Shown here one piece after another: positions 1-7,008 of a stretch of 30,839 nt of DNA. A program made the translations under genes and the position numbers. The number at the start of each line of letters is the position of its first letter. The stretch's first letter is position 1. The notes beneath the pieces were generated by a model. The model was not told where the DNA came from. It saw only the letters and a program-made list of their open reading frames with translations, and did not search any database. The stretch lies in assembly GCA_965369635.1 (NCBI GenBank), contig CBDURC010000006.1, positions 1 to 30,839 on the forward strand. The letters run 5' to 3'. Source of the DNA: UBA3071 sp965369635. GTDB taxonomy: Bacteria > Chloroflexota > Anaerolineae > UBA3071.

Positions 1-1043
1 TGGTGCTGGATCACCGCACCTTCGAAGGCGACATCCTCAAAGCGCCCGTGGGCACTGGCCCCTACACGCTGGAGGAATGGGCCGTAGGCGAGCGGGTGGT
101 GCTCAAGCGGCGGGAGGACTACTGGCAGAACGGTGAGGATGGCAAGCCGCTGCCCTACCTGGACGAGATGGTGTTCATCGACCTGGGCGAGGAAGCAACG
201 GCTTATATCTCCGCTCTCAAGGGGGGGCAGATAGACACCTACGATCCGGACGTTGCCGGTTATCAGGCGATCAAGGACGATCCCAACATGGTTGTTCTCC
301 CCATCACCACCGGAACGACCCGCGTCCTGCGTATGAGAGTGGATAAGGAACCGTGGACCGACGAGAGAGTGCGCCTGGCCCTCAAGCTGTGCCAGAACCG
401 CGACAAGATCCTCAAGCTGGCTTACTTTGGCGAGGGCCTGCCCGGCCAGGATACTCACGTGGCGCCGGTTATCCCCGCCTACTGCCCAATAGAGACGCCC
501 AAGTATGATCCAGAAAGGGCCAAAGCGCTGCTGGCTGAGGCCGGCTATCCCGATGGCATTGACGTCACCATGACCTTCGGCAGCGACAGCATGGATCTCT
601 CCAACGGGGAGACGCTCAAGGCCGACGCCGAAGCGGCCGGCATCAGGATCACTCTGAACCCAGTGCCCACCTCGGCCTACTGGGATCAATGGACCGAGAT
701 AGACCTGGGCATCACTTCGTGGGTGCACCGCCCGATGGCCGTGATGACCTTGCCCCTGGCTTACGGCGCCGACGCCGAAGGCAACCCGGCGCCCTGGAAC
801 GAGACCCGCTGGGTAGACCAGGAGTTCCTGGATCTGCTCGAGCAGGCTCAGGGCACCCTGGACGTGGAAGCGCGCCGGGCGCTCATGTGCAAGATGGAAA
901 AAATCCAGCAGGAGCGCGGCTCCATCGGCATCCCCTACTGGATGAACGTGTGGCGGATCGTGACCAAGAAGTTCAAGAACGTCAAGCCTCACCCCACCGG
1001 CTACATCCTGTTCAACGAGGTTTGGTACGATCCAGACGCCTAG
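1..1043 (+). CDS. Peptide/solute ABC transporter substrate-binding protein (SBP_bac_5), 3' part
   Basis: This is the C-terminal part of an extracellular solute-binding protein of the oligopeptide/dipeptide class (DppA/OppA, SBP_bac_5). The frame is already open at the left edge, and an apparent GTG at position 3 is probably internal. The roughly 346 visible residues begin inside the mature domain (GTGPYTLEEW, a typical family stretch). They contain the family features of a YWQNGEDG loop, a DERVRLALKL helix and a YDPERAKALLAEAGYPDG segment. The signal peptide and lipobox would lie upstream of the window. It should capture a peptide or other small solute outside the membrane and deliver it to the permeases encoded downstream at 1381-3646. 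The substrate cannot be read from the sequence. The gene ends in TAG at 1041-1043, followed by a 337-bp gap carrying a repeat. Family confidence is high. Confidence 0.9.
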   Translation, partial: VLDHRTFEGDILKAPVGTGPYTLEEWAVGERVVLKRREDYWQNGEDGKPLPYLDEMVFIDLGEEATAYISALKGGQIDTYDPDVAGYQAIKDDPNMVVLPITTGTTRVLRMRVDKEPWTDERVRLALKLCQNRDKILKLAYFGEGLPGQDTHVAPVIPAYCPIETPKYDPERAKALLAEAGYPDGIDVTMTFGSDSMDLSNGETLKADAEAAGIRITLNPVPTSAYWDQWTEIDLGITSWVHRPMAVMTLPLAYGADAEGNPAPWNETRWVDQEFLDLLEQAQGTLDVEARRALMCKMEKIQQERGSIGIPYWMNVWRIVTKKFKNVKPHPTGYILFNEVWYDPDA

Positions 1044-1104
1044 CTGGTACATCCTCTAAGAGCGAGTCTGCAAAATGGCAGGCCATTGCTTGTGCCACCG
1101 GAGC

Positions 1105-1178
1105 GTCATTGCGAACGGAGCGAAGCAATCTCAGCCCCTCTAAAGAGATTGCTTCGTCGCTCCGCTCCTCGCAATGAC
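1105..1178. repeat. Imperfect inverted repeat of the ERSDEAI-encoding type
   Basis: The left arm at 1105-1132 (GTCATTGCGA...AAGCAATCTC) pairs with the right arm at 1145-1178, whose reverse complement has the same ends and an extra 6 bases in the middle. The loop is about 12 bases. Translated on the minus strand it gives the peptide CEERSDEAI, a well-known signature of a dispersed intergenic palindrome found in many unrelated bacteria. It lies between the solute-binding protein gene and the permease genes. The rest of 1044-1380 shows no gene. The transcript could fold here into a strong hairpin that lowers expression of downstream genes relative to the binding protein. Confidence 0.85.
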
Positions 1179-1380
1179 ACCCTCTGAACGCATTGGGGCA
1201 AAAGCCGCACGGTTGCACTGACCAGTGGGAGCAAAGTTGCCGTTTTACCCCGCTTTGGAGTGTTGGCTCCCCGGTTTTCGCTCATCCAGATGCAATAGTG
1301 GGATGCCAGCCCCGGATGTGAGGACCGTCGTGTCACATTTGCCTCAATGCCTCTGAACGTTTACCAAAAAAGGAGTGGCT

Positions 1381-2688
1381 ATGGCCAAGTTCATTCTGCG
1401 GCGTCTGGGGTTCATGCTTCTGACCATGCTCATCGTTTCCATAGCCATCTTTTTGGTCTCTGAAGTCGCGCCCGGCGACGTCGCCCGGCACTTGCTCGGC
1501 CAGTTCGCCACGCCAGAGCAGGTGGCCTCCTTTCGCGAACAGTTGGGCCTGAACCAACCATTGCACGTTCGATACCTCAGTTGGTTGGTCGGCAGCGACT
1601 GGCGGGCCAAATCGAAAGTGGGCCTGCCCCTGCGACGAATAAAAAGACCCAAGACCGACTTCTACGAGTGGTGGGCCCAGGAGCCCGACGGCACCCTGAT
1701 ACGCTGGAAAATGGATGGCGAGGACCTGATCGCCATGCGCCTCCAGCCAGACGGCACGACGGTTGAATCCGTAGATAACGGCCGCTGGCAGATGGACGAA
1801 GATGGAGTCAGCACCTTCTGGGGAGTGGACACCCTCAACCACGCTGTCATGTGGGTAAAGGGCGGCGAGACGACCTTTTGGATGAAATCCAAGGGGGCCG
1901 GTTGGTGGGTGGAGCAGAAGAGCGGTGCCGTCAAGTACATTCCCTTGCTGCGCGGCCTGCTGCGCGGCGATCCGGGCGAATCCACGCAGACCCGCCAGCC
2001 CGTTGCGGACACCATAGTGCGACGGGTGAAGAATTCGGCCATCCTGGCCGGCATTGCCTTTGCGGTGGTCATGCCCCTGGCCCTCGTATTAGGGTTGATC
2101 GCTGGCATCAACGAAGGCAAAGCGATTGATCGTTTTCTTTCCATCGGCGGCCTGGTGACCACTGCCACCCCCAACTTTGCCACCGGAACCTTCTTGATCC
2201 TGATCTTCGCCTACTGGCTACAAGTGCTGCCCGGGGCGACGGTGTTCGCCAGCGACAAGGCCCTCTTTGAAAACCCAAAGATGCTGATCCTGCCGGTGGC
2301 AACCCTCACGCTGATCGAACTCGGTTACGTATTGCGCATTACCCGGGCCAGCATAGTGGAAGTGATGAGCAGCGGCTACATCCGCACGGCCGTTCTCAAG
2401 GGGTTGCCCTACTCGCGCATTATCCTCAAGCACGCCCTGCGCAACGCGCTGATGGCGCCGATCACCGTGATCATGCTGCACGTGAACTGGCTGATGGGCG
2501 GGATCGTGGTGGTGGAAGCGATTTTCGGCTTCCCTGGCCTGGGGATGTATTTGCTCAGTGCGGCGATGTACAAGGACGTTTTCGCCATCGAGGCCGGAGC
2601 GATGGTGATGGTAATACTGGCTGTGGGCACGCAATTGGTGGCCGACATCATTTACACGTTTTTGAATCCCAGGATCCGATACGCCTAG
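1381..2688 (+). CDS. Dipeptide/oligopeptide ABC transporter permease, DppB-type, with large extracytoplasmic insertion
   Basis: This is an inner-membrane permease subunit of a peptide-type ABC importer. The start is ATG at 1381, with AGGAG at 1371-1375 and a 5-base spacer; an in-frame GTG at 1375 overlaps that ribosome site and is unlikely. TM1 lies near residues 8-28 and is followed by the family stretch FREQLGLNQPLHVRYLSW. The conserved LLRGLLRGDPGES segment, which normally comes next, only appears near residue 189, so about 115 residues are inserted between them. The insert is rich in Trp, Asp and Gly and has no membrane segment. The permease core follows, with the EAA-type cytoplasmic loop near residues 336-362 (KGLPYSRIILKHALRNALMA). 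At 435 aa it is about 100 residues longer than usual DppB proteins. The partner permease starts 70 bp downstream. Confidence 0.93.
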   Translation: MAKFILRRLGFMLLTMLIVSIAIFLVSEVAPGDVARHLLGQFATPEQVASFREQLGLNQPLHVRYLSWLVGSDWRAKSKVGLPLRRIKRPKTDFYEWWAQEPDGTLIRWKMDGEDLIAMRLQPDGTTVESVDNGRWQMDEDGVSTFWGVDTLNHAVMWVKGGETTFWMKSKGAGWWVEQKSGAVKYIPLLRGLLRGDPGESTQTRQPVADTIVRRVKNSAILAGIAFAVVMPLALVLGLIAGINEGKAIDRFLSIGGLVTTATPNFATGTFLILIFAYWLQVLPGATVFASDKALFENPKMLILPVATLTLIELGYVLRITRASIVEVMSSGYIRTAVLKGLPYSRIILKHALRNALMAPITVIMLHVNWLMGGIVVVEAIFGFPGLGMYLLSAAMYKDVFAIEAGAMVMVILAVGTQLVADIIYTFLNPRIRYA

Positions 2689-2712
2689 GCTGAGTTCCAA
2701 GGTCAAGGTTTA

Positions 2713-2736
2713 GCCTCAACCTCAACCTTAACCTCA
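2713..2736. repeat. Short CCTCAA-unit repeat between the permease genes
   Basis: Four hexamer-like units of the form CCTCAA/CCTTAA lie in the 70-bp gap between the two permease genes. The same units, inverted, flank the four-helix-bundle gene at 3647-3663 and 4035-4055. A single copy with no gene attached could be the remnant of an excision or a seeding site. That origin is inference. Confidence 0.7.
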
Positions 2737-2758
2737 ATGCGACCGAAGGGAGTGAGCT

Positions 2759-3646
2759 ATGGCCGTGAGCGAACAAGTCATACCCAGGGTTTCCGCTCGC
2801 CCGTCGCGCTGGCAACGTATAAGAGAAGCGCTGTCCCCCATCCTACGCTCCAAGGTGGCCCTCGTCGGCTTGGGCATTGTCCTCTTTTGGGTTCTGATGG
2901 CGGTTTTCGCGCCCCTCCTTACGCCCTACGATCCGGTGCGGGATCAAGACTGGGAGGCTGCAAACCAGGGCCCATCGGCGGTGCATCTGCTGGGTACCGA
3001 CGACCTGGGACGAGACCTCTTGTCCCGACTGCTCTACGGCGCGCGAACCATCCTGGTATTGGCCCCTCTGTCGGTGCTCTGTTCCCTTCTCGCCGGCTCC
3101 ACGCTGGGGCTGGTGGCCGGCTATCTGGGCGGGATCGTAGATGAGGTGGTGATGCGCCTTCTCGACGCCATGATGGCCTTTCCCACCATCCTGCTCTTTC
3201 TCATCATTATTGCCGCCATCGGAGCGTCGCCCACCAACGTGGTCATCGCCATCACCATCGGGGGCGCGCCGGGGATTGCCCGCCTGGTGCGCAGCCTGGC
3301 CATGGACATCCGCACCCGCGACTACATCGCCGCCGCCGAGCTGCGGGGCGAGAATGCTCTCTACGTAATGTTTGTGGAGATTCTGCCCAATGCTCGCGGC
3401 CCGATCATCGTAGATGCCATGCTGCGCGTGGGCTATGCTGTCTTTTCCATCGGCACGCTGGGCTTCCTGGGACTGGGCCTGCCGCCCCCATCCCCTGACT
3501 GGGGCAGCATGGTGGCACGCGGCCGGCTCTATATCTGGAGTAACCCCTGGGCTGTCCTGTGGCCGGCCTGGGCCATCTCGTCCCTGGTGGTGGGGCTCAA
3601 CCTCTTCGCCGACGGCCTGCGCGAAGAGACGATGCGCTATCAGTAG
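2759..3646 (+). CDS. Dipeptide/oligopeptide ABC transporter permease, DppC-type
   Basis: This is the second inner-membrane permease of the peptide-type importer, 295 aa, a usual length for DppC/OppC. It starts at ATG 2759 with GGGAG at about 2748-2752. A short cytoplasmic N-terminus precedes TM1 near residues 36-57 (GLGIVLFWVLMAVFAPLL). The family hallmark GTDDLGRDLLSRLLYGAR follows, which is the start of the OppC-type core. The EAA loop lies around residues 191-218 (AAELRGENALYVMFVEILPN), and the C-terminus has the usual GLGLPPPSPDWGSM segment. It would pair with the DppB-like subunit encoded just upstream and with the fused ATPase encoded at 4070. The stop at 3644-3646 directly abuts the left inverted repeat of the inserted four-helix-bundle unit. 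Confidence 0.95.
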   Translation: MAVSEQVIPRVSARPSRWQRIREALSPILRSKVALVGLGIVLFWVLMAVFAPLLTPYDPVRDQDWEAANQGPSAVHLLGTDDLGRDLLSRLLYGARTILVLAPLSVLCSLLAGSTLGLVAGYLGGIVDEVVMRLLDAMMAFPTILLFLIIIAAIGASPTNVVIAITIGGAPGIARLVRSLAMDIRTRDYIAAAELRGENALYVMFVEILPNARGPIIVDAMLRVGYAVFSIGTLGFLGLGLPPPSPDWGSMVARGRLYIWSNPWAVLWPAWAISSLVVGLNLFADGLREETMRYQ

Positions 3647-4056
3647 TGAGGTTGAGGTTAAGGGGGACAAAGGTGGGCTATAAGCATTTTACAGAGATGC
3701 GGGTGTGGCAGAGGGCGCATGAAACGGTGTTGTTGGTTTACAAGCTGACCGGCGACTTTCCGGAATCTGAGAAGTACGCGCTGACCAGTCAGATGCGACG
3801 CGCAGCCGTGTCCATCACCAGCAACAGCGCCGAGGCATTCGGCCGGCGGACGAGCAAGGACAAGGTCAGGTTCTACATGCACGCTCGCGGCTCATGCTAC
3901 GAGGTTCAAAGTCAGAACTGTGTCGCCCGCGACGTAAACTACCTGACACCAGCGGATTTTGCCAAACTCGACCAGGCCCTCAGTGAAATAGCTCACGACC
4001 TAAACAAAATCATGAAGACACTCTCGACTCGCTCTTAACCTCAGCCTCAACCTCAG
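3647..4056. mobile_element. Putative small mobile unit: four-helix-bundle gene between (TTGAGG)n inverted repeats
   Basis: The left end at 3647-3663 reads TGAGGTTGAGGTTAAGG. The reverse complement of the right end at 4035-4055 reads the same, with one extra 6-base unit. A single gene, 3673-4038, fills the interval, and its stop codon lies inside the right repeat. The unit separates dppC from the fused ATPase gene, which are normally adjacent. A third repeat copy without a gene lies at 2713-2736. No transposase is encoded, so any mobility would need an outside enzyme. The mobile-element reading is inference; the repeat symmetry is seen directly. Confidence 0.5.
3673..4038 (+). CDS. Four-helix-bundle protein (S23 / 23S rRNA intervening-sequence protein family)
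   Basis: This small protein of 121 aa belongs to the four-helix-bundle family named after proteins encoded in 23S rRNA intervening sequences. Relatives include the accessory Avd proteins of diversity-generating retroelements. The family marks are an N-terminal FTEMRVWQRAHETVLLVYKL helix, then FPESEKYALTSQMRRAAVSI, then NSAEAFGRRTSKDKVRF, then a third helix with YEVQSQ and a last helix near HDLNKIMKTL. The GTG start at 3673 has AGGGGG at 3661-3666 with a 6-base spacer and fits the usual family N-terminus. A longer reading frame that opens inside the upstream permease gene is not a natural start. The molecular role is unknown. It sits inside a peptide-transport operon with no functional link to it, bracketed by inverted repeats. 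Confidence 0.88.
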   Translation: MGYKHFTEMRVWQRAHETVLLVYKLTGDFPESEKYALTSQMRRAAVSITSNSAEAFGRRTSKDKVRFYMHARGSCYEVQSQNCVARDVNYLTPADFAKLDQALSEIAHDLNKIMKTLSTRS

Positions 4057-4069
4057 AAGGAGACAAGAC

Positions 4070-6187
4070 ATGAGTGTAGATTTCGAGTGGAGCACAGATA
4101 CGGACGACCATCGAATCAAGACACCCATTCTGAAAGTCGAGAACCTGGCCATCTCGTATGAAACCCGCAAGGGCGACGTGAAGGCCGTGCGCGACGTCTC
4201 CTTCGAGATCAACCGCGGCGAGGCCCACGGCATCGTCGGCGAATCGGGCTGCGGCAAGAGTACCATCGCCTTCGGCATCGTCAACTTCTTGGGTCGCAAC
4301 GGCAAGATCGTGGGCGGCAGTATTCTCTTCCAGGGGCAGGAACTGCGAGGACGGGCGGAGAGTGACCTGCGCCGCCTGCGTGGAGACCAGATCGCCATGG
4401 TCTATCAGGACCCCATGTCGGCGCTTAATCCATCCCTGCGCATCGGCGAGCAAATGAATGAGGTGCTGATCATCCACCGGGGGATGAAGAAAGAAGAGGC
4501 CAACAGAAAGTGCGTGGATATGCTGAATCGGGTGTACATGCCGGACCCCGAGGCGGTGATGATACGCTATCCCCACCAACTCTCCGGCGGGCAACAGCAG
4601 CGGGTGGTCATCGCCATGGCTTTGCTCAACAACCCGGCGCTGCTGATCATGGACGAGCCGACCACGGCCCTGGATGTGACCGTCGAGGCGGCGGTGCTGG
4701 ACCTGATTGACGAACTGCGGCGGGAATTCGACACCGCCATCATGTACATCAGTCATAACCTGGGCGTCATCGCCCGCGTCTCCGACAAGATGGGGGTGAT
4801 GTACGCCGGAGAGATGGTAGAACGGGCAGCGGTGGAGAAAGTGTTCCTGAAGCCCATGCACCCCTACACGCAGGGGCTCATGCGTTGCGTGCCTAAACTG
4901 GGACTGAGCAAAGAATCGAGCTACCTGTACCCCATCCGCGGGCGGGTACCCTCACCCGCCGAGCTACCTCCCGGCTGTATCTTCGAGCCGCGCTGCGACT
5001 ACGCCCGCCCGCGGTGCCGGCAGACCCACCCTGAGTTACGCCAGGTAGCGCCGGGCCATTTCGCCCGTTGTCACTTTGCCGAGGAGGTCGCCGCCCGGGA
5101 GTGGCAACCGTCAGAGGATCTGATCCCCGATCTGGCGGCGTTGACGGCACGCAAAGCGGAAGCCGCGGAGCCGATCCTGCGCCTGCAGAATGTCAAGACC
5201 TACTACGAGCAAGAACAGAAGTCTATGGCCTCTCTGATAGGCCTGGGGAAAAAGCTCTACGTCAAGGCAGTAGACGACGTCAGCATCGAAGTGCCCAAGG
5301 GGTGCACGTTGGGCATCGTCGGCGAATCGGGCTGCGGCAAGAGCACGCTGGCCAAGACCATCGTCGGCCTGGAGCCGCTCACCGCCGGCAAGGTGGAGTT
5401 CCTGGGCTTCGACATCTCCGTGCCGGTGTCGAAACGGGACCTGGCGCTCATCAAAGAGCTGCAGATGATCTTCCAGAACCCCGATTCGACCATGAACCCC
5501 TCCTTCACCGTGGGGCATCAGGTCGGGCGCCCGCTGCGCCACTTTAAGACCGTGCCGCGCCAGCAGGTGCGTAGCGAGGTTATCCGTTTGCTGGACGCGG
5601 TGAAGCTGGACGAGCGCTACTACGACCGTCTGCCCCGCCAGCTCAGCGGCGGCGAGAAGCAGCGCGTGGGCATCGCCCGCGCTTTCGCCGCTCGACCCGA
5701 CCTGGTGCTGTGCGACGAGCCGGTCTCCTCGCTGGATGTGTCGGTGCAGGCCGCGGTGCTCAACCTGCTGCTGGAGATCCAACAGGAATACGGCACCACC
5801 ATGCTCTTCATCGCCCACGACCTGAGCGTGGTGCGCTTCTTCTCCGACTACGTGGCCGTGATGTACCTGGGGAAGTTCTGCGAGATCGGGCCCGCCGAGG
5901 CCATCTACGCGCCCCCCTATCACCCCTACACCGAGGCGCTCCTTTCGGCGGTGCCCATCCCCGACCCCCGCGCCGGGCAGAAGCGCATTCGCCTGAGCGG
6001 GACGGTGCCCAGCGCGCTTAATCCGCCCAGCGGCTGCCGCTTCAATACACGCTGTCCGCGCAAGCTGGGTCACATCTGCGAGAGGGAGGAGCCGCCATGT
6101 CGGGATGCGGGAGGCGGCCATCGCATCTACTGCCACATCCCGCTGGAGGAGATGCGCCAGATCGAGCCGGTCGTGACGGTCAGGTGA
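4070..6187 (+). CDS. Fused DppD-DppF peptide ABC transporter ATPase (two nucleotide-binding domains)
   Basis: This 705-aa protein carries both ATPase halves of a peptide importer in one chain. Half 1 has Walker A GESGCGKST near residue 57, signature LSGGQQQR near 170 and Walker B LLIMDEPTTALD near 193. It is followed by the oligopeptide-transporter C-terminal motif with cysteines (GCIFEPRCDYARPRC), which in related proteins can bind an Fe-S cluster. Half 2 has Walker A near 417, signature LSGGEKQR near 524, Walker B LVLCDEPVSSLD near 545 and a second cysteine motif (GCRFNTRCPRKLGHIC). Both halves look catalytically complete. The start ATG 4070 has AAGGAG at 4057-4062. The fusion replaces the usual two separate genes, so the heterodimer becomes a single polypeptide. 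It follows the permeases but is separated from them by the four-helix-bundle unit. Confidence 0.95.
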   Translation: MSVDFEWSTDTDDHRIKTPILKVENLAISYETRKGDVKAVRDVSFEINRGEAHGIVGESGCGKSTIAFGIVNFLGRNGKIVGGSILFQGQELRGRAESDLRRLRGDQIAMVYQDPMSALNPSLRIGEQMNEVLIIHRGMKKEEANRKCVDMLNRVYMPDPEAVMIRYPHQLSGGQQQRVVIAMALLNNPALLIMDEPTTALDVTVEAAVLDLIDELRREFDTAIMYISHNLGVIARVSDKMGVMYAGEMVERAAVEKVFLKPMHPYTQGLMRCVPKLGLSKESSYLYPIRGRVPSPAELPPGCIFEPRCDYARPRCRQTHPELRQVAPGHFARCHFAEEVAAREWQPSEDLIPDLAALTARKAEAAEPILRLQNVKTYYEQEQKSMASLIGLGKKLYVKAVDDVSIEVPKGCTLGIVGESGCGKSTLAKTIVGLEPLTAGKVEFLGFDISVPVSKRDLALIKELQMIFQNPDSTMNPSFTVGHQVGRPLRHFKTVPRQQVRSEVIRLLDAVKLDERYYDRLPRQLSGGEKQRVGIARAFAARPDLVLCDEPVSSLDVSVQAAVLNLLLEIQQEYGTTMLFIAHDLSVVRFFSDYVAVMYLGKFCEIGPAEAIYAPPYHPYTEALLSAVPIPDPRAGQKRIRLSGTVPSALNPPSGCRFNTRCPRKLGHICEREEPPCRDAGGGHRIYCHIPLEEMRQIEPVVTVR

Positions 6188-6239
6188 AAAGCGCCAGGCG
6201 TGAAAACCCAGCCGTCAGTGACCTCACTGGAGGGAGATT

Positions 6240-6893
6240 ATGCTGGTCAAAGACTACATGACGAAACATCCATTGATGGTTCAGCCGACGATGCCTGTCA
6301 TTGAAGCTCAACGCTTCATGGGGGAGAACAACATCCGCCACCTGCCGATCGTCGGTAAGGGGAAGCGGCTGCTGGGCCTGGCAACCCGACAGACGCTGCT
6401 GGTCCAGCCGGCGACGCTGGGCAGTCTGAACGTCTGGGAGATCACTCGATTCCTGTCCAACCTGACCATCGGCGACGTGATGGTGAAAGGCGAAGATGTC
6501 ATCACCATAGAGAAGGACGCCACCGTAGAAGAAGCGGCCCGCATCATGGTCGAAAACAAGATCGGCTGCCTGCCCGTGCTGGAAGATAGCATCGTGGTGG
6601 GCATTATCACCGAGATTGACCTGCTGGCCCAGTTGATGGAGATGCTGGCCACGCGCGTGCCCGGCGTGAGGGTCACGGTGCGCATGCCGGATCAAAAGGG
6701 CGAACTGGCCAAACTCGTCAGCGCCATCAGCGCCCAGGGATGGGGGATACTCGCCTGCGGTGGCTCTCCCGCCCTCAAAGACCCCACGAAATGGGATGCG
6801 GTGATCAAGATCCGGAACGTGCCCCAAGAGGAGATCGTCGCCGCTCTGGAGAAAATCGAAGGCCAGGAAATCATGGACGTACGCGAAGTGTAG
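6240..6893 (+). CDS. Tandem CBS domain protein with C-terminal ACT-like domain (AcuB-like layout)
   Basis: This is a 217-aa cytoplasmic sensor-type protein. CBS 1 covers roughly residues 5-60 (VKDYMTKHPLMVQPTMPVIE, then NNIRHLPIVGKGKRLLG). CBS 2 covers roughly 76-130 (IGDVMVKGEDVITIEKDATV, then NKIGCLPVLEDSIVVGIITE). An ACT-like regulatory domain covers roughly 140-205 (RVTVRMPDQKGELAKLVSAI). CBS pairs bind adenosine nucleotides and ACT domains bind amino acids or similar ligands, so it probably senses energy or metabolite status. The layout is that of AcuB-type proteins, but a role in acetoin metabolism is not supported here. The start ATG 6240 is preceded by GGAGGGAG at 6229-6236. It lies 52 bp after the ATPase gene and may be cotranscribed. 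The partner is unknown. Confidence 0.88.
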   Translation: MLVKDYMTKHPLMVQPTMPVIEAQRFMGENNIRHLPIVGKGKRLLGLATRQTLLVQPATLGSLNVWEITRFLSNLTIGDVMVKGEDVITIEKDATVEEAARIMVENKIGCLPVLEDSIVVGIITEIDLLAQLMEMLATRVPGVRVTVRMPDQKGELAKLVSAISAQGWGILACGGSPALKDPTKWDAVIKIRNVPQEEIVAALEKIEGQEIMDVREV

Positions 6894-6914
6894 GGCGTGC
6901 ACAGCAGGCAAGCC

Positions 6915-7008
6915 CTCAAGCTCAAAGTTCAAAGCTCAAAACTCGCATTCCAACCTAGTCTTCGTACGAGGGGAGGCCTTTGGACTTCGAGCTTTGAGCT
7001 TTGAATTC
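6915..7008. repeat. Imperfect inverted repeat with CTCAAAG/CTTTGAG units
   Basis: The left arm at 6915-6943 consists of CTCAAAGTTCAAAGCTCAAA-type units. The right arm at 6984-7008 consists of the complementary CGAGCTTTGAGCTTTGAATT units. The loop of about 40 bases contains GGGAGG at 6971-6976, a good ribosome site with no usable start behind it. The right arm runs into the first codons of the methyltransferase gene. The style matches the (TTGAGG)n repeats at 3647 and 4035, but the unit differs. Confidence 0.7.

Noticed and set aside
3559..3672. Longer start for the four-helix-bundle protein inside the permease gene
   Set aside because: The extra residues come from another frame of the permease; GTG 3673 has a ribosome site and matches the family N-terminus.
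5111..6136. 341-aa minus-strand open frame opposite the second ATPase half
   Set aside because: His/Gln/Leu-rich shadow of the ATPase gene with no motif.
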